Assembly: GCA_900755095.1 (NCBI GenBank)
Contig: CAAEFE010000122.1
Span: 79,714-143,713, forward strand
Direction: 5' to 3'
DNA from: an uncultured Bacteroides sp.
Lineage (GTDB): Bacteria > Bacteroidota > Bacteroidia > Bacteroidales > Bacteroidaceae
Length of the DNA: 64,000 nucleotides
Part shown: positions 42,826 to 52,392 of the stretch, piece after piece
Layout: each line of letters opens with the position of its first letter
Position numbering within the stretch: the first letter of the stretch is position 1
Notes under the pieces: model-generated
Databases searched by the model: none
Told to the model about the DNA's origin: nothing
What the model saw: only the letters and a program-made list of their open reading frames with translations
Made by a program: the position numbers and the translations under genes

Positions 42826-44412
42826 TTAAAGCGATTGATTCAATAAAGTTATAATCGAACGTGCCGGAATCCGGACTGTTCTTCCACTCTTCACTTTCTC
42901 AACGGGTAGCAGATCTTCTCCTTCTACATCCGAAGTGCGATACACCTGCCATCGAGTTTTCTTGCCATTTATCTTATTGATTGAAAACTCTTTGTCTTCC
43001 TGCGCATAGTTAATGAGAACAACAGCGTATGAGCCGTCCGCATTTTGATAAGCAGAACACATCAGTCCTTTTTGGTCCGTATCGCCTCCGGGGATTAAAT
43101 TCCCCGCTTGATCGAAAGCAGAAACCGACAGGCGGACAGCTCCCGGACGGATGAAGCGACTATAATTACCCAAAGCCCACATGAGTTTGGAGTCTTCTAC
43201 CCGACCATCCTTCAAGTCATCATTCGTGTATTCCCGAATCAGCCCGTCTTTATAATCGCCGCCGATGGCACGCCACCACTGCCAGCTCTTCGCTCCCGCA
43301 TATACGATGTCATGATGGATGATACGGGCAACGTAAAGTGCCGTCTTCATCGTACGGTCGAAGCCGTGACCGCCGCCTATCTCTTCGTCATTCCCCATGA
43401 TACAGGTTTCTGACTGCCAGAAGCCGACGTTGTATTTATCCAGAGCTTCACGCAGTTGGCAGCGCATGGCACGCAGTTCACTCAGAGGAGTCGTTGTCCA
43501 GTAACTATGACCAAGCATCAGTCGGGGCACATTGGGCGTATCACCCAAATACGTATCCACACTGTCGGGGCAGAAGAAAGCCTGAATCTGATAGCCACGC
43601 TGCCAGTCCGTCTGATGAGTACGGAGCATACAGCGATAGTCCGAAGATTCGTTCACCATAATCTGTGTATCCATTTTCCGGTTCACAAACTCCCGGCTTA
43701 GCAGACGGACGGTTCGGGCTACTTCCCGATTGGTTGCCGGAGAGCCTTCCTGCTTCGGTCCTACCCAGTTCCAATGCCCGTCCGGTTCGTTGAAAGGACA
43801 GATATAGTTGAACTTTATCCCGTCGTGCTTCTCTACTCCTTCTACTACATCGGCCAGGAAACGGACATATTTCTCGTAACATTCCGGCTTCAGATTGGCG
43901 GTTCCTCCACGACCGGTATTGGTAGCCAGGCCGTTCTGAGTATAATAGACAGGAGGGGAGTTCAGAAATGCGAGGAATTTAGTGACGCCCCGTTCTTTTG
44001 CCAGTTTCAGAAAGTTGCGCTGCCCCTGTTGCTTGTTCCAGTCGTAGATTCCGTCGGCATTCATGAAGCATTCGGTACGCATCCACGAAGAACCGATCTG
44101 ACTGGCTTCTCCCTGCTCGGTACTACCTGCACCGACATTGAAACGCCAAAGAGACAGGCCGATTCCTTTCGGTTTTCCATTCGCATCGTTCTCTGTGCTG
44201 AACAGCCAGTCGGCTATCTGGTTTTGTTTCTCCTGTGGCCATAAGCCAAGGATGTGCATACTCCAGGCATCGGAAGCACCGAAGTGCTCCATTGTCTGTA
44301 GCGGTTTGTCCACTTCAATCTGATAACGTAGGTCGGGGGCGGGCTGGGAACAGCTGGTAGCTATACCTATATATAAAAAAGCTAAGGCGACTGACAGTAA
44401 TTTATAGTTCAT
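42826..44412 (-). CDS. GH30-family glycoside hydrolase lipoprotein (second)
   Basis: Clan GH-A retaining glycosidase (528 aa). Lipoprotein signal MNYKLLSVALAFLYIGIATSC (Cys21). The GH30 N-terminal motif is MEHFGASDAWSM (about 41-52), with IGLSLWRFNVGAGS after it. Acid/base E209 (CPFNEPDG) and nucleophile E335 (FWQSETC). An edge beta-sandwich at about 425-528 carries the usual VRLSVSAF, YAVVLINYAQEDKEF and RTVRIPARSIITL. It differs clearly from the GH30 at 19969 (different start motif and spacing) and resembles beta-1,6-galactanase-type members, which is a guess. It has its own -7 box and a likely HTCS half-site pair upstream, separated from the susCD operon by a terminator. Confidence 0.87.
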   Translation of the reverse strand: MNYKLLSVALAFLYIGIATSCSQPAPDLRYQIEVDKPLQTMEHFGASDAWSMHILGLWPQEKQNQIADWLFSTENDANGKPKGIGLSLWRFNVGAGSTEQGEASQIGSSWMRTECFMNADGIYDWNKQQGQRNFLKLAKERGVTKFLAFLNSPPVYYTQNGLATNTGRGGTANLKPECYEKYVRFLADVVEGVEKHDGIKFNYICPFNEPDGHWNWVGPKQEGSPATNREVARTVRLLSREFVNRKMDTQIMVNESSDYRCMLRTHQTDWQRGYQIQAFFCPDSVDTYLGDTPNVPRLMLGHSYWTTTPLSELRAMRCQLREALDKYNVGFWQSETCIMGNDEEIGGGHGFDRTMKTALYVARIIHHDIVYAGAKSWQWWRAIGGDYKDGLIREYTNDDLKDGRVEDSKLMWALGNYSRFIRPGAVRLSVSAFDQAGNLIPGGDTDQKGLMCSAYQNADGSYAVVLINYAQEDKEFSINKINGKKTRWQVYRTSDVEGEDLLPVEKVKSGRTVRIPARSIITLLNQSL

Positions 44413-44449
44413 CGTGAAATTTGTTTTTTATAATTTTAAAGTGATAGTA

Positions 44450-44516
44450 CAAAAATACGTGATTACAGCTAACCTTGGAGAACACAAAACGACCAAAAAC
44501 TACCACAAATCTTGCA
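44450..44516 (-). promoter_or_regulatory. GH30 promoter with degenerate HTCS-type site
   Basis: -7 box TATTTTTG at 44457-44450. A half-site AATCTTGCA (44508-44516) has, 21 bp away, a weaker AAACGACCA (44487). The pair lies 29 bp from the -7 box, matching the layout of the other three promoters of this locus. Confidence 0.5.
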
Positions 44517-44542
44517 ATGTCACAAATTATAAGGCTGAATAA

Positions 44543-44586
44543 AATAAATGGCAGATTTAAGTATTCCTTAAACCTGCCATTTATTA
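44543..44586. terminator. Terminator of the susCD operon
   Basis: AATAAATGGCAG plus TTTAAG pair with CTTAAA plus CTGCCATTTATT, a long stem with small bulges, between the DUF1735-type gene and the GH30 gene. T/A runs flank both sides. Confidence 0.75.
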
Positions 44587-44660
44587 TTTCATCGACTTAA
44601 AGCAGCTCCTTTTTCTACCTTGCTGATAACCTAATTTAGTTACTAGATTTACAAGTCCAT

Positions 44661-45548
44661 TTAGTTGCTACCTGCATCTTCATCCTGATAGGTAAACGTA
44701 CCCACCATCTGATAAGTCTTGCCATCCGCAGTATACTTATAATCTACATTAAAAACTTTCGAGTTCTGATTATAAGTACATGTACCATCAATCAAGTCAA
44801 AATCCTCCCATGCCGAGATAGTGACATTGTTACCAGCATCAACTTTCAGTACAACAGCATGTTTCTTGATATTGGCAGTTGTTTCTGCCTGTTGCTCGTT
44901 ATAGAAACGCACTGCATTTTCTTCTGTAGCTTTCAATGTTCTGACTATAGTAATAGAAGTGGATGCAACTATTTCATCATTACTATCCAGTTCGTGCCGA
45001 AGAGCTTTGAAGATGTAATTACCTGAGTATTTATTTACCAGATTGAAGGATACAATAAGTGCCGAGTCCTTCTGGTTGATCTCATAACCGGCAGAAGAAG
45101 AAGCAATCTTGAAAGTTATCGCATAGAGCGAATCGCACTCCAGACCTTCTGTTTTAACTTTAAAGGGAACTCTCGCATAAGTTTCGCCGGCTTTCAATGT
45201 AGTAGTATAAGAAGGTACCTCAAAAGCACTGGTAGCAAGTCCCTGATATTTGATATCAGTCGCAAGGAACTTGAACTTTTTATTATACCAGTCAATTACA
45301 CTGTTATGGCTTTCCAGAGTCACATCCACATTCCCGTCAATCAAAAGAGAGCCACTTACACCCACTGTAATGAATCCTTCCTGCACTTCACTGCTATAAG
45401 CAAGTTCTTTAGTCACAAGATTGCTGGAAGCGCCGATCAGATAGAGTGTCTTCTTATATTGCTCCTTATCAAGCGGGCTTTCATAATCACAGCTACTTAA
45501 AACGACCAATAACAAAAGTATCGGATATAGTATTTTATTGATATTCAT
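44661..45548 (-). CDS. SusE-like lipoprotein with DUF1735/DUF4361-type domains
   Basis: Surface lipoprotein (295 aa), lipid signal MNINKILYPILLLLVVLSSC (Cys20). The N-terminal half matches the DUF1735 pattern seen in PUL surface proteins (LYLIGASSNLVTKELAYSSEVQEGFITVGVSGS in part, then LKAGETYARVPFKVKTEGLECDSLYAITFKI). The C-terminal half (YSGNYIFKALRHELDSNDEI, DGTCTYNQNSKVFNVDYKYTADGKTYQMVGTFTY in pieces) fits a DUF4361-like beta-domain. It is the last gene of the susC-susD operon (48 bp after susD) and probably binds glycan or assists capture; no catalytic motif is seen. Confidence 0.8.
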   Translation of the reverse strand: MNINKILYPILLLLVVLSSCDYESPLDKEQYKKTLYLIGASSNLVTKELAYSSEVQEGFITVGVSGSLLIDGNVDVTLESHNSVIDWYNKKFKFLATDIKYQGLATSAFEVPSYTTTLKAGETYARVPFKVKTEGLECDSLYAITFKIASSSAGYEINQKDSALIVSFNLVNKYSGNYIFKALRHELDSNDEIVASTSITIVRTLKATEENAVRFYNEQQAETTANIKKHAVVLKVDAGNNVTISAWEDFDLIDGTCTYNQNSKVFNVDYKYTADGKTYQMVGTFTYQDEDAGSN

Positions 45549-45596
45549 AACAAACGTTTTTTACTTAATTATTAATTCTGTACTTCGTGTGCAAAA

Positions 45597-47579
45597 TTAC
45601 CATCCCGGATTCTGAACCAGTTTCGGGTTCTTATCCATCGTTGTACGAGGGATAGGCAGGAAGTAATCTTTATAAGAGAATACACGATGCGAACGAGTAT
45701 TATTGATCACTGTTTCCGTATGGAATGCTTTACGGTCTGTGCTACGTGCAGCAATGTTCATACCTGTTACAGGCTCATTGTATGCATCGATTGCATCTCC
45801 CCATCTACGCAAATCGTGATAACGTCTGCCTTCACAGAAAAACTCCACCCGTCTTTCACGCTTAATCAAATCCCGCATCGTAGTCACATCCCTTGCATCA
45901 TCCGCTGTAATGCCCGGCAAACCGGCTCTATAGCGAACCATATTAAAGTATTTCACCATCTCGTCTACATCACGGCTCACTGTAATCCCATTCTCTTCGT
46001 CGGTATATGTATTACTTCCCAACTCATTCAATGCTTCCACATAGTTGAGCAGCACCTCTGCATAACGCATGATCGGGAAAGTTTTCGACTTCATCATACC
46101 TTTCAGCTGATCCTCTACATAATGAATGTACTTCTTGCAGGTAAAACCAGTGTGGTTATAATCTTCAGGATGATCGGACGACGGTGCAGCAGTACCATTA
46201 GCATAGTAAGTAACTGTCTGCTTAGTCTGATTACCTTCGGTTCCGATGTAAGAAAGTCCGCTCCAGTAGCAATGGTTAAAACCTACGCTGGCATAGAAAC
46301 GCATTTCCATCTTATCAAACATCTTAGCAGCATCGGACGGAAGTGTATAGTCAGAGAAAGACTGTGAACTACCACCAATGGCTTCCCAGTAATTTGTGGG
46401 ATAAAGTGGTGAGTTATTGATGTCGCTACCGTCTTCCATACGGAAAGCTTTCACAGTCGCATAAGTAATATTCAACCCATTACCACCACCCAGGCTCGTA
46501 GGAGTAGCAATCCATGCCGGAGAGTCGCCAGCTGTACTAGAGTAGCCGCACATATAAATAAACTCGTCATTATTATAAGCCGGAGTTTCACCATTGAACA
46601 TAAAAGCATAAGAACGAAGCGCATCTATACCTCCCGCTCCATTAGGATAGTTTTCGTCAGGCACATTCTCCGGTAGCGGTTTTGTGTCTAGTTTTCTCTC
46701 AACAGTGTGCAGCTTATATTTAAAGCTACCAGCTTCCGAACCCTTAATCAAACGTTTGGCAAGAAGAGCGGCTGTTCCCCATTTGGATTCGTCTTTGACT
46801 TGAGGCATAAAGTTGGTACCGTCCGAACGCTTCCAATCAGCATAAAACTCATTTCCGTTGTACCAAGGACTTGCTTCGATCAGTCTTACTCTTCCCATCA
46901 ATGCCAATGCCGCTCCCGAAGTAGGCAGATTGACTAGGGTAGACGTACGGCTGGAAGGAAGATATTCGTATGCTTTCTCGAAATTCTCGCAGATATAGTT
47001 AATACAATTCTCGTATGTCTCTCTTTCCAATGACATGCTTTCCGCACTGGCATCCACATCATAAGCCATCTCAGGCACAATGGGCACAGGTCCGTAAGCC
47101 TCTACCAGTTTATAATAGAAATAAGCTCTCAAGAAATAACAACGTCCCATAAAGTCACGCAAATCGCTCGTAGTAATATCCTCACATTCATTGATTCTTT
47201 CCAAGACGAGGTTGGCTTTACGAATACCTTTATACCAAGTACCATAGTTATTATAGAAATCACTCTGTGGAGTCACTTCGTCCACCATCAGCTGGATAGC
47301 TTTATGACGGGAGTCATTCCATGATGTAAAGTTCTCGTCCGAAGCTCCCTGATAAGGCGACCAAGCATTGGTCCACAAGTCTCCTTCATTAGGTAATAAC
47401 TTTCCGGCACCATTGATATATTCTTCCAGATATTCCTTACGTTTAAATACAGAGTCTAGCTCAAAAATCTCATCGAAGTATGAGTCTACATCCAGGTAGT
47501 CGTCACAGGAGGTAAACATACTTCCTGTGCAACACATCAGTGCCATAGCGGCTATGCAATATATTTTTCTGAAATTCAT
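45597..47579 (-). CDS. SusD/RagB-like lipoprotein
   Basis: Large SusD homologue (660 aa). The signal MNFRKIYCIAAMALMCCTGSMFTSC has its lipidated Cys near residue 25. SusD marks: SCDDYLDVDSYFDEIFELDSVFKRKEYLEEYINGAGKL in part, FMGRCYFLRAYFYYKLVEAYGPVPIVPE, GAALALMGRVRLIEASPWY, FPIMRYAEVLLNYVEALNELG, VRYRAGLPGI and IKRERRVEFFCEGRRYHDLRRWGDA. It sits 39 bp after susC in the minus-strand operon. Confidence 0.95.
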   Translation of the reverse strand: MNFRKIYCIAAMALMCCTGSMFTSCDDYLDVDSYFDEIFELDSVFKRKEYLEEYINGAGKLLPNEGDLWTNAWSPYQGASDENFTSWNDSRHKAIQLMVDEVTPQSDFYNNYGTWYKGIRKANLVLERINECEDITTSDLRDFMGRCYFLRAYFYYKLVEAYGPVPIVPEMAYDVDASAESMSLERETYENCINYICENFEKAYEYLPSSRTSTLVNLPTSGAALALMGRVRLIEASPWYNGNEFYADWKRSDGTNFMPQVKDESKWGTAALLAKRLIKGSEAGSFKYKLHTVERKLDTKPLPENVPDENYPNGAGGIDALRSYAFMFNGETPAYNNDEFIYMCGYSSTAGDSPAWIATPTSLGGGNGLNITYATVKAFRMEDGSDINNSPLYPTNYWEAIGGSSQSFSDYTLPSDAAKMFDKMEMRFYASVGFNHCYWSGLSYIGTEGNQTKQTVTYYANGTAAPSSDHPEDYNHTGFTCKKYIHYVEDQLKGMMKSKTFPIMRYAEVLLNYVEALNELGSNTYTDEENGITVSRDVDEMVKYFNMVRYRAGLPGITADDARDVTTMRDLIKRERRVEFFCEGRRYHDLRRWGDAIDAYNEPVTGMNIAARSTDRKAFHTETVINNTRSHRVFSYKDYFLPIPRTTMDKNPKLVQNPGW

Positions 47580-47618
47580 AATTATACGATTTATGATAAT
47601 GTTACAATTGAAACGGGA

Positions 47619-50600
47619 TTAAAACGTCACATTAAGCTGAAGGGTGAATTTCCGTTGCAGAGGATACACGGCACCGTTTGACGATGCCTGCTCCGGGTCC
47701 CAAAGTTTCACCTTATCCCACACATGCAGGTTTTCGCCTACAAGGCTCAAGGTAGCGTTCTGTACACTAATCTTATCTCGCAACCATGCGCTGGTGAATC
47801 TATAAGACAACTCGATATTTTTCAATCTGAAATAGCGGCCATCTGCCAACCAAAAGGTAGATGCGCGGTTATTGTTCTTATTCTCACCATAAGTCAGACG
47901 CGGGAAACGCGCGTTCGGATTTTCCGTACTGGCGTCACCGGAATATTCTCTCGGTGTCCAGCGATTCTTTTGATCAGCTACAATGTTAAGTACATTGCCT
48001 CGCGTTTCCCAAGCAAACGGATAGTATCCTGACCCCCCATAGAAATATTGCACTTTACCTACACCTTCAAAGAAAATGCTGGCAGTAAACTGTTTGTATC
48101 TGAATTCAGCAGCAAAACCATACTGAAGAGTCGGAGTATTCGAATAGGATAACGGTACAATATCATCATCATTGATAACACCATCACCATTGACATCTTT
48201 ATACTTAATGTCACCTGGACGCACATCAGAAGAATAGGTTTGAACAGGACTACTTTCAATATCTGCCTGATCTTTGAACAAACCTAAAGATATCAAACCG
48301 CGTTGCACTCCATAAGGAACGTCTACAAAAGACTGATAAGGATATACTACGCCTGATTGCTCCCAATAGGTTACGTTATTGCGGGCGAATGTCCAGTTGC
48401 CACGAACTGTCATTCCAAAATCTTTGGTGAAATTATGGTTGAACGTTATGTTTCCATCAAATCCCCATGATTCCATTCCACCGATGTTGGTATACGGATT
48501 GGTTACAAAACCTGCTTCTTCAGGAATGTTGGCACGTTGCTGGAAGATACCTTTGTTTTTATCCTTAAAGATGTCGGCAGTCAGTTCCACTTTGTCATTA
48601 AACATTTTCAGGTCTACACCAATATCCATTTTGGTTGTCTCTTCCCAGTTCAAGTCATTGGCACCTACGCGGCTCTCGCCAACGGTGCTACCAGGCCATG
48701 TTACTGAGCTATAATCGGTAGACACAGTAGAAAGGTACGGGAAGCGGATTTTCTTGATACGGTCATTACCTACTTTACCCAAAGAAGCTCTGAGTTTGAA
48801 GAAATCGAGGAACGGAAGTTTTTCACGCGTCCATTCATACTGAGTAGGCACCCATCCCAAAGCTACTGCCGGGAACCACCCGTAGCGGTTGCCTTTCTTG
48901 AATTGCTCGGAACCGGTATATCCTACATTGAATTCAAACATATAAGTATCCTTATAAGAATAAGTAGCACGAGCAGAAATAGCCTGATAACGTTTAGGAA
49001 TGGAACGAATTCTTTCATCCAATGTGGTGTCGTCATCATCATTATTCAGATAAGAGTCTTTATTTTCCTGACGGTAGGCATTAAGTAATCCGGTCACACG
49101 ATGGTCTTCGCCAAAGATTCTTTCGTAATTGATATTTCCTTCAAAATAATACTGACGGGCAATGCGGCGATAATCGCTGTAAGTCATATCAGTAGCACTC
49201 GATGTACGTTTAGAGATCAATGCTCCATTCTGCTTTCTTCCTGTGGCGTAATATAAGTCCGGAGTCTTGGTACGATACTGGTCAAAGTAGCCGGTATAGT
49301 TAAATGAGAATACGCCTCTTGCAGACAATCCTTTTGTGATGAAATCCAACTTCTGATTCAGACTGGCATTCATACGGGTGGCCTGTGTTTCACTGATCTT
49401 ATACCCTGTATAGTTCAACTGTACATAAGGAGAAACCTCATCCGAGTTTCTACCAAATGATGGAAGAGTACCATTGGAGTATTTCACCGGAACGATTGTT
49501 GCCGGAAGATTAGCTTGCGCCGACCATAATGCATTGTTATTATCACCATATCCCGGAGAATTACGTTTAGTGATAATCGTTTCCATATTCAAAGAGAGTA
49601 GAGTTGTTTTAGTCATATTGGCGTCTACGTTCGCTCTGAAATTATATTGATGGTAATCCACATTAGTATTATGTTTACTTACCGACTTATCTTGTTTGAA
49701 AACAGCTCCTTGGTTCATGATACCCATACTTACATAATAACGTGCATTGGTACCACCACCAGAAAGACTCAGGTGATGTTGATTGTCAATCACATAGTCA
49801 TTCAGAATCACATCTCTCCAATTCACATTCGGATAAAGATCCGGATCGAGACCGGAACGGAACAGTTGGATTTCAGAATTAGTATAAATCGGATTCTTAC
49901 CTCTGACAACACGTGCTTCATTAGCAAGGTTTGCATAGCCCACTGCATCTACATACTCCGGCATGCGGGGAGAATAGGAATATGTGGCATTTGTCTTGAA
50001 GTTAACAGTTAACTTACCGGCTTTACCTCTCTTGGTAGTTACAATTACTACGCCATTGGCACCACGCACACCATATACGGCAGTTGCCGAAGCATCTTTC
50101 AAAACTGAGAAACTTTCAATATCGGCAGGGTCAAGTGTATTCAAGTCTCCTTCCACACCGTCAATCAAAATCAATGCTGAAGCGTTTGCACCAAATGTAC
50201 TGATACCGCGTACCCAGAACTCAGAGAAGTTATTGCCCGGCTCACCACTACGAGTCACACCAATGATACCCGGCACACGACCTTGAAGCATATTGGATAC
50301 AGAAGTGGCGGGAACCTGCAACTGTGCCGGATCAACAGAAGTAATAGCTCCTACAACAGAAACTTTACGCTGAGAACCACGACCTACTACCACTACTTCA
50401 TCCAAACTACTGATACTTTGTTTCAAGACAATAGTCTCACGCTCTTTAGACTCTGTTATTTTAACTTCTTTATTCTCAAAACCTACATAAGAGAAAACAA
50501 TGGTAGACTTGGGAGGAATATTGTTTAAACGGAACTTTCCATCCAGATCAGTAATTACACCAATGGAGGTTCCTTTTACAGCAACACTCACGCCTATAAG

Positions 50601-50714
50601 TTCAAATCCATCTTCACCGATGACAGTACCGGAATATGTCAACCCTCCCTGAGCGTATGCCATAGAAGAAAAGAGACTGCATATTATAAATAAGATGCTT
50701 ATTATTTTTTTCAT
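47619..50714 (-). CDS. SusC-like TonB-dependent receptor
   Basis: Complete SusC homologue (1031 aa). Signal MKKIISILFIICSLFSSMAYAQ; carboxypeptidase-D-like domain (YSGTVIGEDGFELIGVSVAVKG and DGKFRLNNIPP); TonB-box-like DEVVVVGRG near residue 105; plug with NMLQGRVPGIIGV, WVRGISTFGANASALILIDG and IESFSVLKDASATAVYGVRGANGVVIVTT in segments; barrel ending FTLQLNVTF. It follows the IPT/NHL lipoprotein gene by 22 bp, so the operon order is lipoprotein, susC, susD, SusE-like. Confidence 0.95.
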   Translation of the reverse strand: MKKIISILFIICSLFSSMAYAQGGLTYSGTVIGEDGFELIGVSVAVKGTSIGVITDLDGKFRLNNIPPKSTIVFSYVGFENKEVKITESKERETIVLKQSISSLDEVVVVGRGSQRKVSVVGAITSVDPAQLQVPATSVSNMLQGRVPGIIGVTRSGEPGNNFSEFWVRGISTFGANASALILIDGVEGDLNTLDPADIESFSVLKDASATAVYGVRGANGVVIVTTKRGKAGKLTVNFKTNATYSYSPRMPEYVDAVGYANLANEARVVRGKNPIYTNSEIQLFRSGLDPDLYPNVNWRDVILNDYVIDNQHHLSLSGGGTNARYYVSMGIMNQGAVFKQDKSVSKHNTNVDYHQYNFRANVDANMTKTTLLSLNMETIITKRNSPGYGDNNNALWSAQANLPATIVPVKYSNGTLPSFGRNSDEVSPYVQLNYTGYKISETQATRMNASLNQKLDFITKGLSARGVFSFNYTGYFDQYRTKTPDLYYATGRKQNGALISKRTSSATDMTYSDYRRIARQYYFEGNINYERIFGEDHRVTGLLNAYRQENKDSYLNNDDDDTTLDERIRSIPKRYQAISARATYSYKDTYMFEFNVGYTGSEQFKKGNRYGWFPAVALGWVPTQYEWTREKLPFLDFFKLRASLGKVGNDRIKKIRFPYLSTVSTDYSSVTWPGSTVGESRVGANDLNWEETTKMDIGVDLKMFNDKVELTADIFKDKNKGIFQQRANIPEEAGFVTNPYTNIGGMESWGFDGNITFNHNFTKDFGMTVRGNWTFARNNVTYWEQSGVVYPYQSFVDVPYGVQRGLISLGLFKDQADIESSPVQTYSSDVRPGDIKYKDVNGDGVINDDDIVPLSYSNTPTLQYGFAAEFRYKQFTASIFFEGVGKVQYFYGGSGYYPFAWETRGNVLNIVADQKNRWTPREYSGDASTENPNARFPRLTYGENKNNNRASTFWLADGRYFRLKNIELSYRFTSAWLRDKISVQNATLSLVGENLHVWDKVKLWDPEQASSNGAVYPLQRKFTLQLNVTF

Positions 50715-50736
50715 GATTAAATTCTGATTAATGTGT

Positions 50737-52038
50737 TTATTCTATTGAATACTTTCTTAATGCCGGCTCGTAGCGCATAGCAATCCAGTAACCACCATTC
50801 CCGTCATAGCTAATATCTTGAGGTCCATTAAATAAAGCAATATCAGGTGAACCATCATCGGTTCCATGTACAGTGGATGTACCCAATACAGTAGTTACAT
50901 ATCTTTTCTCCATATTCTCATCATAAGCGATTTTACGTATTACGTGACTATTATCCCCCTGACAAACGAAAATATTACCATCTTCATCTATTGTAAGACC
51001 ACGTAAATACTGGAATTTTGCTTCATCAGCCAAAAAACCGTCTGTAGTTCCTGTATTATTCTGGTTAATCTGCTCGTAAGCATGTGTACCATCTTCTTTT
51101 ACCCAAACTTTCAGAATCTTATTTTTATCAGTAGTTACATAGAAACAATCTTCAAAAGCACTATAAGCAATGTAAGCAAAAGGACCACCACTAAAATCAT
51201 TATGTTCAAACAAAATCTCATTATGAGTCGGATTATCTACTTCAATACGTCCCAAACGACCATTAGCCGTTACATAATACAACCATTGATTATCACCATT
51301 CAAAGCCACAGCCCAAACATCGGTACCTGAACTGATATCACTTAGTCGAGAAGGAACCCATGCCTGCGATTTCTTATAAACATAAACGGTATTAGCACCA
51401 TTAATAGTAGCACCATAAGCCAATGTTTTATCATTAGATACCGCCACTTTCCCAACCACAGGACCGCTTTGGATAGTAATTACAGCATCTTCGTCTATAG
51501 AAATATAACGCACACTATTATTATTCCATGCCTGACCTACAATACCCGACTGTTCATCAATGCAAGCTACACCAAACATCTGCCCAAAAGTTGCCTCAGC
51601 CAGACTTCCATCTTTACCGGCACCATCAGCTTGTACAAAATCACCGGCAATAGTAGATACATTCTCAGAAACAGAATACTTAAAAGTCTCATCAGCCACC
51701 ACAGTCTGATCATTCACCTTAACCGTAATCTTATTGAAACCTTCTGCCTGACGTGGTGCCATACAATAAATCGTAGTATTATCTACTCCCACTACGGCAG
51801 CCTTGTTCTCCTTTTCCATATTATCAGTAAATAATACGGTTACCGCAGATTTGTCATTTCCAAAGTTATTACCTATAATAATCACTTTCTCTGCTACCCG
51901 ACCGGTGTCCGGCGTAAAATAGTCAATAGTGACAGGTTTGTTCGGGTCATAGGAATCCGTACCTGATTCCTTGTTGTCATTACAGCACATCAGCACCAAC
52001 GACAAAAACCCTAATAAGGGAAGAAATAGTCTTTTCAT
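50737..52038 (-). CDS. IPT/TIG plus NHL-repeat surface lipoprotein
   Basis: Lipoprotein (433 aa; signal MKRLFLPLLGFLSLVLMCC, lipidation at Cys18 or 19). An IPT/TIG fold spans about residues 35-118 (IDYFTPDTGRVAEKVIIIGNNFG, then FNKITVKVNDQTVVADETFKYSV), followed by an NHL-type six-bladed propeller (VSTIAGDFVQADGAGKDGSLAEATFG, FQYLRGLTIDEDGNIFVCQGDNSHVIRKI, LFNGPQDISYDGNGGYWIAM in pieces). Proteins of this layout often serve as surface glycan-binding proteins in PULs. It is unusual in being first in the operon, upstream of susC. Its leader is about 190 nt and its promoter has a near-perfect HTCS-type site. Confidence 0.82.
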   Translation of the reverse strand: MKRLFLPLLGFLSLVLMCCNDNKESGTDSYDPNKPVTIDYFTPDTGRVAEKVIIIGNNFGNDKSAVTVLFTDNMEKENKAAVVGVDNTTIYCMAPRQAEGFNKITVKVNDQTVVADETFKYSVSENVSTIAGDFVQADGAGKDGSLAEATFGQMFGVACIDEQSGIVGQAWNNNSVRYISIDEDAVITIQSGPVVGKVAVSNDKTLAYGATINGANTVYVYKKSQAWVPSRLSDISSGTDVWAVALNGDNQWLYYVTANGRLGRIEVDNPTHNEILFEHNDFSGGPFAYIAYSAFEDCFYVTTDKNKILKVWVKEDGTHAYEQINQNNTGTTDGFLADEAKFQYLRGLTIDEDGNIFVCQGDNSHVIRKIAYDENMEKRYVTTVLGTSTVHGTDDGSPDIALFNGPQDISYDGNGGYWIAMRYEPALRKYSIE

Positions 52039-52392
52039 AACGTTTTTCTTTTTACATATTAAATTATTGGTTCACTAAAAATTCTTTATTGGCATATCAG
52101 CGTTATAAACGCAGGAAGATAAAACAGCACATATAATCAGGAAAAAGACATCGATTGACGAATGACTTTAGTTTTTTAAAGATTATATTAGTTTTCATTT
52201 TCATAATATTAGTTTATTTCGTTGTTATCTACAGCAAAGATACGAATGAGTGTAGATTTTACATTATAAAAATCATTCAAAAAACGTAGAGAATCATTCA
52301 TAAACGATTTACACACGTTGGCTGCAAGAAACACAACTCCTTTCTTCCTCTTTAACAGGACTTTATATGAATATGAATAATATAGATCGAGT
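52039..52392. other. 354-bp intergenic region with HTCS site and long leader
   Basis: It contains the operon promoter (-7 TATCTTTG at 52242-52235), the direct repeat at 52271-52300 and the predicted 190-nt leader of the operon (52228-52039). The leader has a small hairpin (GCGTT-ATA-AACGC near 52102). No gene is seen. Confidence 0.65.
52235..52300 (-). promoter_or_regulatory. Promoter and HTCS-type operator of the IPT/NHL-susCD operon
   Basis: -7 box TATCTTTG at 52242-52235. AATCATTCA occurs at 52271-52279 and again, exactly 21 bp away, at 52292-52300. The site begins 28 bp from the -7 box; no good -33 element is present, as is usual for activator-dependent PUL promoters. Confidence 0.75.
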
